From Candidatus Omnitrophota bacterium (lineage in GTDB: Bacteria > Omnitrophota > Gorgyraeia > Gygaellales > Profunditerraquicolaceae), in NCBI GenBank assembly GCA_028717055.1, contig JAQUOO010000034.1:1-11493 (forward strand): 11,493 nt of DNA, in the 5' to 3' direction. This document shows, piece by piece, positions 5,970 to 11,493 of this stretch. The notes beneath the pieces are model-generated. The model was not told the origin of the DNA, did no database searches, and was given only the letters and a program-made list of their open reading frames with translations. How positions within the stretch are numbered: the stretch's first letter is position 1; the number at the start of each line of letters is the position of its first letter. The position numbers were made by a program, and so were the translations under genes.

Positions 5970-7636
5970 TACGCAAGGCCTCCGAGAATATTATTGATCG
6001 CCTCTCCTGCCGGCACCATCGGAAAAACATTCTCTTCTTCCTCAATGTGGAAATCAATAAAAACCGTATTATCCGTAGCTATCGCCCGCTCTATCGCAGA
6101 TCTTACCTCTTCTTTTTTGGTAACCCTTATCCCAACTGCTCCGTAGCTTTCAGCCAATTTCACGAAATCAGGGCTGGTTATCGGAGTGTAGGAATAACGG
6201 CGCTTGTAAAAAAGCTCCTGCCATTGGCGGACCATGCCTAAATACCCGTTATTGAGTATCGCGACTTTCACATTAATCTTATTCTCAACGCAAGTGGCCA
6301 GTTCCTGTATATTCATCTGGATTGAACCGTCGCCGGCGATGTTAAAAACTGTTTTGTCCGGCGCGCCAAGCTTTGCTCCAATTGAAGCCGGAAAACCAAA
6401 ACCCATAGTTCCTAATCCGCCCGATGATATAAAGGTGCGCGGCCTGGAATAGTTATACCACTGGGCTGCCCACATCTGATGCTGGCCCACCTCAGTGCAA
6501 ATGATAGCACCGCCTGAAGTTACTTCGTCTATCTGCTGGATTATGTATTGGGGCAGGATTTTTCCTTTGTCCTTATACCCCATAGGGTATTTCTTCCTTA
6601 AACCCTCCACGTGCTTGAGCCATTCATCAATAGCAGGCTTACGCTTTAATTCTCCAAGCAATTGGGCGATGACCTGCTTTGCGTCCCCAACAATAGGAAT
6701 GTGCACTTTCACGTTCTTGCTTATAGAAGAAGGATCAATATCAATATGAATTACCTTTGCCTGCGGAGCAAACTTATCCAACCTCCCCGTAACCCGGTCG
6801 TCAAAACGAGCGCCTATGGCAATAATCAAATCAGCATCCATAATGCTGTGATTTGCATAAGCTGTCCCGTGCATACCGAGCATTCCCAATGACTGTTTAT
6901 GCAAAGAAGGAAACGCGCCGATACCCATGAATGTCCAGGTTACAGGAGCGCCGGTCTTCTCTGCTAATTCCAATAATTCTACCGATGAGCCGGAAGTAAT
7001 TATGCCTCCGCCCACATAAAGTATCGGTTTTCTTGATTCCATGATCAGCTTGGCTGCCCGTTTGATCTGCCCGGGATGCCCTGCATACCTCGGATTATAA
7101 CTCCTTAGCTTCGGCGCATCAGGCCAGATAAAATCCGCCTCGGCAACCTGCACATCTTTAGGCAAATCGATAAGGACAGGGCCGGGCCTGCCTGTAGAAG
7201 CAATATAAAAAGCCTCTCTTACAATGCCTGCTAAATCCTTTATATCCTTCACCAGATAATTGTGTTTGGTAATCGGGCGAGTGATACCTGTAATATCCGC
7301 CTCCTGGAATGCGTCATTACCGATTAAGCCCGTAGGGACTTGCCCGGTAATAGCCACCATAGGAATGGAATCCATATAGGCGTTAGCAATACCGGTTACC
7401 AGATTTGTAGCCCCCGGGCCTGATGTAGCAAGGCAAACCCCCACCTTACCTGTAACCCTGGCGTAGCCGTCGGCAGCATGAGCTGCTCCCTGCTCGTGCC
7501 TGGTAAGGATAAACTTGAACCCTTCGTATTTATACAGGGCGTCAAAAGTAGGCAGTATCTGTCCACCGGGGTATCCAAAAACCAATTCCACCCCTTCGCG
7601 CTTAAGAGCTTCTAATAGTATTTCTGATCCCTTCAT
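5969..7636 (-). CDS. ilvB: Acetolactate synthase large (catalytic) subunit
   Basis: ThDP/FAD enzyme that joins two pyruvates to 2-acetolactate, or pyruvate with 2-oxobutyrate for isoleucine. 555 residues, normal for the biosynthetic form. GYPGGQILP (21-29) opens the pyrimidine-binding domain, and the catalytic Glu48 is in RHEQGAAHAADGYAR. GQVPTGLIG (98-106) and IGARFDDRVTG (274-284) belong to the FAD/central domain. The ThDP-Mg motif runs from GDGS (435-438) to the Asn pair 462-463. Trp472 in VRQWQELFY marks anabolic acetohydroxyacid synthase rather than catabolic ALS, and the adjacent regulatory subunit agrees. The ATG is preceded only by a weak GAGA about 8-11 bases upstream, in a spacer made mostly of an inverted repeat. 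All catalytic marks are intact. Confidence 0.96.
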   Translation of the reverse strand: MKGSEILLEALKREGVELVFGYPGGQILPTFDALYKYEGFKFILTRHEQGAAHAADGYARVTGKVGVCLATSGPGATNLVTGIANAYMDSIPMVAITGQVPTGLIGNDAFQEADITGITRPITKHNYLVKDIKDLAGIVREAFYIASTGRPGPVLIDLPKDVQVAEADFIWPDAPKLRSYNPRYAGHPGQIKRAAKLIMESRKPILYVGGGIITSGSSVELLELAEKTGAPVTWTFMGIGAFPSLHKQSLGMLGMHGTAYANHSIMDADLIIAIGARFDDRVTGRLDKFAPQAKVIHIDIDPSSISKNVKVHIPIVGDAKQVIAQLLGELKRKPAIDEWLKHVEGLRKKYPMGYKDKGKILPQYIIQQIDEVTSGGAIICTEVGQHQMWAAQWYNYSRPRTFISSGGLGTMGFGFPASIGAKLGAPDKTVFNIAGDGSIQMNIQELATCVENKINVKVAILNNGYLGMVRQWQELFYKRRYSYTPITSPDFVKLAESYGAVGIRVTKKEEVRSAIERAIATDNTVFIDFHIEEEENVFPMVPAGEAINNILGGLA

Positions 7637-7654
7637 AGTTTTAATTTCTCAATA

Positions 7655-7741
7655 TCCAAGCTCCAATGACAAATGAATTTCCAAGCTCCAACTCCCAATT
7701 GAAACACTGAATCATTGGGATTTCATTCGACATTGGGATTT
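7655..7741. repeat. Imperfect inverted and direct repeats in the ilvD-ilvB spacer
   Basis: The 114-base spacer 7637-7750 is largely repetitive. TCCAAGCTCCAA occurs twice, exactly (7655-7666, 7680-7691). CATTGGGATTT occurs twice (7713-7723, 7731-7741). The block 7663-7684 is complementary to 7715-7736 at 18 of 22 positions by hand count, and inner CCCAAT (7694-7699) faces ATTGGG (7714-7719) as an alternative pairing. It shares AATGACAAATGA (7665-7676) with the reverse strand of the ilvC-leuA repeat. I see no ORF or convincing promoter in it. Confidence 0.7.
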
Positions 7742-7750
7742 GGTAATTGG

Positions 7751-9403
7751 TCATTTTAAAATTGCCCCTTTATCTGCAGAAGTTACTAATCTCGAATATC
7801 TGGAAAGGTAGCCTGTCTTAATTTTAGGCGCGACAGGTTTCCAGTTCTTAAATCTCTTAGCAATTTCTTCTTTACTTAATTTTGCCTCTATTTTTCTATT
7901 TGGTATATCAATAATAATCGTATCGCCGTCTTTTAAAATCGCAATCGGCCCTGCGCTTGATGCTTCCGGGGAAATATGGCCTATGCACGGGCCTTTTGTC
8001 CCCCCCGAAAAACGGCCGTCGGTAATTAAAGCCACTGAATCCGATAACCCCAAACCTACGATTGCGGCAGTCGGAGCAAGCATCTCGCGCATACCCGGGC
8101 CGCCTGCCGGGCCTTCATAACGAATGACGACGCAGTCGCCTTTTTTAATCTTATTGTTCATAATCGCCTGCATCGCCTCTTCTTCGCGGTTAAATACGCG
8201 GGCGCGGCCGGTAAACTTCATCATTTTATCGCTTACGCCTGACTGCTTGACTACAGCGCCTTCCGGAGCGATGTTTCCGCTTAACACGGCAATACCGCCC
8301 TGCTTATGATACGCTTTATTTAAAGGACGGATCACATCGTCGTTTGATATCCTGGCTTTATCGGCAATCTCAAAAGTTTTTTCTCCACTCACATTTAATA
8401 CATTATTCAACTTGGCTTTTAGCCTCTTCTCTACCGCGGGGATCCCCCCGGCATACTCCAAATCTTCCATAAAATAGGTTCCGGCAGGTTCAATGTTCGC
8501 GATATGCGGCGTAGTCTTGCTGATCTTATCAAAAGTTTTTAAATCCAGGTCTATTCCCGCTTCATTAGCAATAGCCATAAGGTGCAAAACAGTATTGCTG
8601 GAGCCGCCTAAAGCCATATCCACTACAATCGCATTCTCCAGAGATTTCTTGGTAATGAAATCGCGGGGCCGGATATTTTTTCTCACCAGTTCCACAATAC
8701 GCTCACCGCTGGCTTCGGCAATCCTGCGTTTCTTGGCTGAAGCAGCCAGGGCAGTCCCGCAACCAGGAATAGACAACCCGATAGCCTCGGTAAGGCAGGC
8801 CATTGTATTGGCTGTATATAAACCCTGGCAGGATCCTGCTCCCGGACAAGCTTCCATCTCCAAACAGGATAGTTCTTCCGCCGAGATATCGCCTTTTTTC
8901 GCCCGGGCCATTCCTTCATAAGTATCATGCACAAAAGCTAATTTTCGCTGGTTATGACGGCCGGATAACATCGGCCCGGCAGTTACAATTATCGCCGGGA
9001 TATTCAAACGAGCTACCCCCATAATCATACCGGGAGTGATTTTGTCGCAGTTAGTCAAACAAATTATCCCGTCCAATTGATGGGCGTTACAGACTGTCTC
9101 GATTGTGTCAGCCACAATTTCGCGCAAGGCCAAAGGATAACACATCCCCAAATGGCCCATGGCAATACCGTCGCAGACCCCCGGAACTCCGAACAAAAAC
9201 GGCACACCCTGGCCATAACAAATTCCGCGCTCGATAAAACGCTCCAAATCGCGCATGCCGATATGCCCGGGTATAAGGTCGGTAAAAGATGTGGCGACAC
9301 CGATAAACGGCCTATCCAGGTCTTTTTTGGATAAGCCTGTGCCGTGCAAAAGCGCGCGGTGCGGGACTCTCTCTAATCCTTTTTTAATCTTATCAGAACG
9401 CAT
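7751..9403 (-). CDS. ilvD: Dihydroxyacid dehydratase
   Basis: Fe-S dehydratase that makes 2-oxoisovalerate and 2-oxo-3-methylvalerate, the third common step of valine/isoleucine synthesis. 550 residues, typical. The N-terminal region reads TDLIPGHIGM (41-50), the PGH form rather than the PCN form of [2Fe-2S] enzymes. Cys77 in GVCDGIAMGH, Cys119 in NCDKITPGM and Cys192 in SCQGLYTANTM are the likely cluster or near-cluster cysteines. The C-terminal domain has YEGPAGGPGMREML and ITDGRFSGGTKGPCIGHISPEA, both diagnostic of the IlvD/Edd family; the ilv context rules out phosphogluconate dehydratase. A good Shine-Dalgarno (AGGAGA at 9411-9416) sits 7 bases before the ATG. The enzyme is expected to be oxygen-sensitive. 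Confidence 0.96.
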   Translation of the reverse strand: MRSDKIKKGLERVPHRALLHGTGLSKKDLDRPFIGVATSFTDLIPGHIGMRDLERFIERGICYGQGVPFLFGVPGVCDGIAMGHLGMCYPLALREIVADTIETVCNAHQLDGIICLTNCDKITPGMIMGVARLNIPAIIVTAGPMLSGRHNQRKLAFVHDTYEGMARAKKGDISAEELSCLEMEACPGAGSCQGLYTANTMACLTEAIGLSIPGCGTALAASAKKRRIAEASGERIVELVRKNIRPRDFITKKSLENAIVVDMALGGSSNTVLHLMAIANEAGIDLDLKTFDKISKTTPHIANIEPAGTYFMEDLEYAGGIPAVEKRLKAKLNNVLNVSGEKTFEIADKARISNDDVIRPLNKAYHKQGGIAVLSGNIAPEGAVVKQSGVSDKMMKFTGRARVFNREEEAMQAIMNNKIKKGDCVVIRYEGPAGGPGMREMLAPTAAIVGLGLSDSVALITDGRFSGGTKGPCIGHISPEASSAGPIAILKDGDTIIIDIPNRKIEAKLSKEEIAKRFKNWKPVAPKIKTGYLSRYSRLVTSADKGAILK

Positions 9404-9424
9404 TATTGTTTCTCCTGTTTTTCC

Positions 9425-9454
9425 CTACCTACTACATTCTATATACTACCTACT
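9425..9454. repeat. Short CTACCTACT direct repeat in the aldolase-ilvD spacer
   Basis: CTACCTACT occurs at 9425-9433 and 9446-9454 with a TA-rich middle. The 56-base spacer has no room for a leader peptide or T-box ahead of ilvD. Its only other recognisable element is the ilvD ribosome binding site. Confidence 0.45.
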
Positions 9455-9459
9455 GTTTT

Positions 9460-10785
9460 TTAGTCTGCGCCCTCTCCGTCATGAACAATCTCCTTGGCCT
9501 CTTTGCGCGGCCTGGAAATTACCCGCCTTAAAGTAACATATTTGTCCGCCAAAGCATTGTTGTTAACGGCATCCAGCTGTTTAAACAGAAAGTCAAATTT
9601 ATTTTCGATTTCTGCCGCTATGCTGTCACGGACTTCCTGGGCTAACCCCATAATTTCCTTCTTGAACTGCCCAAGGGCCTTTTTACGCGCCTTATAAAAA
9701 AACTGCTCGTCGGTCTCGCCTTCTTTTCTTTCGTTTGCGGCATTAACCGTTAACCAGTCATACATCCTCTTCTTTAAATCAGCGGGGAAATTCCGGCTAT
9801 CCAGCATCATATTCTGAAAACCGGTCGCCAAATGCACCTCTAGGGTATTGTTCTCCGGGAATTTATGGAACATCTCTTCCGGCAAAGTGGAGGCTCCATG
9901 CTGCACCGCCCCACCCAGGCCGAATTCCTGCTGGGCAATTCCGGAAAGCGTTTTAAGCGTGGTGAAATCAAGCTTTACCTCGGCGATAGAACCATCGGCT
10001 TTAACAACTCCGCCGTGAGACGTTCCGGTTTGAACGGAGATCTTGCTAATACCTACCAAGCCTTTGCGTAATTTTTCACGGTAACCGGACATAAACGCGC
10101 GCAAGTCTTCGGGAGTCGAATTCTGATGCCCGACTTCGCCTATCTCGCCTCCGACTGAAACAGTTATGCCTCTTGGCTCAATGCGGCGGATAAACTGCGT
10201 TAATTTCGCGCAGACTTCATAATTGAATCTCTGTTGTTTTTTGATATCTTCCTGGGATAAATCCACCAAAGTAGACGAATCAATATCGATATTATAGAAA
10301 CCTGCGGCTATAGCATCAGCGATCAAATCCTGCAGGGCTTGCAATTCCTTATCCGGGTTCTCCTGAAATTTCTTGGCGTTAACCTGCACGTGGTCTGCCT
10401 GAATAAATACCGGGCCTTTATGCCCTTCCTTGATTGCGGCTCCCAAAATGACGCTTACATATTCAGCCGGGATCTGCGCGGTATATCCCATCTCGGACTT
10501 GGCGATCTCGAAAATAAAAGCTCCGGAATTATTCTTCTTAGCCACCCTGAATATGGCCCGGGCTAAATCATAAGTCATGCTCCGCAAGTTTATCGCCGGC
10601 ACTGTAAAACCGCCGAATTCGCCCCGGCCGCGGGCCATATAAAAATCATGGATACTGGCCGGATAAATCCCTAATTTATAACTCATCGCTAAAATCTTTT
10701 TAGCTAATTCTTTTTTCGTAGCGGCATCATCGAAAACTACCAGATCCGTAACGATTTTGTCGATACCCACAGCTTTCCTGCCCAT
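9460..10785 (-). CDS. Class II (zinc) fructose-bisphosphate aldolase family protein, long form
   Basis: Probably cleaves fructose-1,6-bisphosphate to two triose phosphates. 441 residues, against roughly 280-360 for usual class II enzymes. In order: GGFTVPAINLRSM (58-70), the start of the barrel; IQADHVQ with Asp131 and metal-type His132; GGEIGEVGHQ (212-221) matching the family's Glu-containing metal loop; TGTSHGG with His257; and AVQHGAST with His296, where the norm is HGGSG. These three or four positions match the zinc site pattern. Residues from about 310 on form an extension with no counterpart I recognise. It follows pfkA by 29 bases, supporting a glycolytic role. GAAAGGAG (10798-10805) is 12 bases from the ATG, slightly far; no better in-frame start is present. 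Alternatives are tagatose-bisphosphate aldolase or another ketose-bisphosphate aldolase. Confidence 0.82.
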   Translation of the reverse strand: MGRKAVGIDKIVTDLVVFDDAATKKELAKKILAMSYKLGIYPASIHDFYMARGRGEFGGFTVPAINLRSMTYDLARAIFRVAKKNNSGAFIFEIAKSEMGYTAQIPAEYVSVILGAAIKEGHKGPVFIQADHVQVNAKKFQENPDKELQALQDLIADAIAAGFYNIDIDSSTLVDLSQEDIKKQQRFNYEVCAKLTQFIRRIEPRGITVSVGGEIGEVGHQNSTPEDLRAFMSGYREKLRKGLVGISKISVQTGTSHGGVVKADGSIAEVKLDFTTLKTLSGIAQQEFGLGGAVQHGASTLPEEMFHKFPENNTLEVHLATGFQNMMLDSRNFPADLKKRMYDWLTVNAANERKEGETDEQFFYKARKKALGQFKKEIMGLAQEVRDSIAAEIENKFDFLFKQLDAVNNNALADKYVTLRRVISRPRKEAKEIVHDGEGAD

Positions 10786-10814
10786 AGTAAGTAACTTCTC
10801 CTTTCGTTTGTTTC

Positions 10815-11493
10815 CTAACTTAAAGTTTTAATTAACCCGTAAAAGTTCTCTACATTCAATTCTTTTTTCTTGATTGCGGTGGCAAAATCAACGCTCCCGG
10901 TCATGCCATCAATCATCCCCACGGCCTTATTTGTCTGCCCGCTTAAGAGCAAATCAATGGCAACCTTGCTAAAATGCAGGGCCATATCCCTGGAAGCTGC
11001 CGTTGGCCGGCCTCCTCTTTGAATATGCCCAAGAGTAATCGCCCGGGTCTCTAAAGTGGTAAACTCATTGATTTTCCTGGCGACATCATCGGCGTGCCCG
11101 GCGCCTTCGGCCAATATAATAATCCAGCTTACTTTACCTATTATGTTTCCGTGGACGATATCGTGGCAAGTCTTCTCCAGATCAAACGGCCTCTCCGGGA
11201 TAATCACATCTTCACAGCCGCCAGCCAGGGCTACTGCCAAAGCGATAAAACCGCAGTCCCGCCCCATAACTTCGACCACGAAAACCCGCTCCATGCTAGT
11301 CGCTGTGTCGCGGATATTATCGATGGCATTTAATGCCGTATTTATCGCGGTATCGGCGCCGATAGTATAATCTATGCCGTTTATGTCATTATCGATAGAG
11401 GCGGAATTCCCTATGCATGGAAAGTTATATTTACTTCCAAACTTATAGGCCGCGGTGAAACTGCCATTGCCTCCGATGACAACAAGAGCGTCT
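10815..11493 (-). CDS. pfkA: 6-phosphofructokinase, 5' end outside window
   Basis: Phosphorylates fructose-6-phosphate to fructose-1,6-bisphosphate. The first complete codon is at 11492; 225 residues to the TAG stop are visible, matching E. coli PfkA from about residue 95 to its end, so roughly 94 residues are missing and the full protein should be near 320. Visible motifs: VIGGNGS, SIDNDINGIDYTIG with both catalytic aspartates, VVEVMGRDCG, AGGCE, the AEG glutamate and ETRAITLGHIQRGG for sugar-phosphate binding. Two differences from E. coli stand out: Asn for Mg-binding Asp103 in GGDGS, and SASIDND for PGTIDND. Gly after that Asn (position 104) points to ATP, not pyrophosphate, as donor. Together with the aldolase downstream it forms a glycolytic pair at the upstream end of the operon. 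Confidence 0.93.
   Translation of the reverse strand, partial: DALVVIGGNGSFTAAYKFGSKYNFPCIGNSASIDNDINGIDYTIGADTAINTALNAIDNIRDTATSMERVFVVEVMGRDCGFIALAVALAGGCEDVIIPERPFDLEKTCHDIVHGNIIGKVSWIIILAEGAGHADDVARKINEFTTLETRAITLGHIQRGGRPTAASRDMALHFSKVAIDLLLSGQTNKAVGMIDGMTGSVDFATAIKKKELNVENFYGLIKTLS

Noticed and set aside
8493..8921. 142-codon open frame on the + strand opposite ilvD
   Set aside because: Antisense shadow of a strongly supported gene; composition typical of reverse-complemented coding sequence.
9266..9280. Missing first cysteine in IlvD (PGH instead of PCN) as a sign of inactivation
   Set aside because: E. coli IlvD and many others have the same PGH form; other motifs are intact.
9404..9459. 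T-box riboswitch or leader-peptide attenuator ahead of the ilv genes
   Set aside because: The spacer is 56 bases with no specifier-loop/antiterminator pattern and no Leu/Val/Ile-rich short ORF.
1..11493. A hidden defence, phage, CRISPR or secondary-metabolite system
   Set aside because: Every stretch over about 120 bases except 4257-4431 is covered by a recognised housekeeping gene, with no atypical inserts or frame breaks seen.

Overview
This window is a single-strand, densely packed block of ordinary central and biosynthetic metabolism. All ten genes lie on the minus strand, so transcription runs from high to low coordinates: pfkA (5' end outside the window), a long class II aldolase, ilvD, ilvB, ilvN, ilvC, leuA, aroE, a prepilin peptidase (pilD type) and malQ (3' end outside the window). 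I found no tRNA, rRNA, CRISPR array, insertion sequence, phage gene or toxin/defence gene. Moderate GC (by eye mid-40s %), AT-rich spacers built from CAAAT/CCAA/ATTTGG words, a GC-rich palindrome of the CCCCGAGCG type, and a type IV pilus/pseudopilus peptidase inside an amino-acid operon suggest an uncultured Gram-negative-type anaerobe. Candidatus Omnitrophota or a similar lineage is my guess from style; no marker gene here proves it.

Region by region: 10815-11493 and 9460-10785 hold 6-phosphofructokinase and an aldolase, i.e. consecutive steps of glycolysis. 4432-9403 holds the complete four-gene set for valine, and for isoleucine from 2-oxobutyrate: acetolactate synthase large and small subunits, ketol-acid reductoisomerase and dihydroxyacid dehydratase. 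2751-4256 is 2-isopropylmalate synthase, which diverts the valine precursor 2-oxoisovalerate to leucine. 1909-2754 is shikimate dehydrogenase. 1106-1912 is the prepilin peptidase and 1-1095 the first 365 codons of 4-alpha-glucanotransferase.

The genes appear to form two tightly coupled runs. The first is pfkA-aldolase-ilvD-ilvB-ilvN-ilvC, with spacers of 29, 56, 114, -1 and 77 bases. The second is leuA-aroE-pilD-malQ, with 4-base ATGA overlaps and a 10-base gap. A 175-base spacer at 4257-4431, filled by a long imperfect inverted repeat, separates the two and could hold a terminator and/or a new promoter. Functionally, maltodextrin handling (MalQ) and glycolysis (PFK, aldolase) lead to pyruvate, the substrate of IlvBN. 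Whether co-location means co-regulation is inference.

I do not see a new multi-gene system. The points worth a second look are: (a) three structured spacers, one of which (ilvN-ilvC) can form two mutually exclusive hairpins next to the ilvC ribosome binding site; (b) IlvC and AroE both carrying acidic residues where NADPH-dependent relatives bind the 2'-phosphate, hinting at NADH-driven biosynthesis; (c) PFK with Asn in place of the usual Asp in its GGDGS motif; and (d) an aldolase about 130 residues longer than the family norm.
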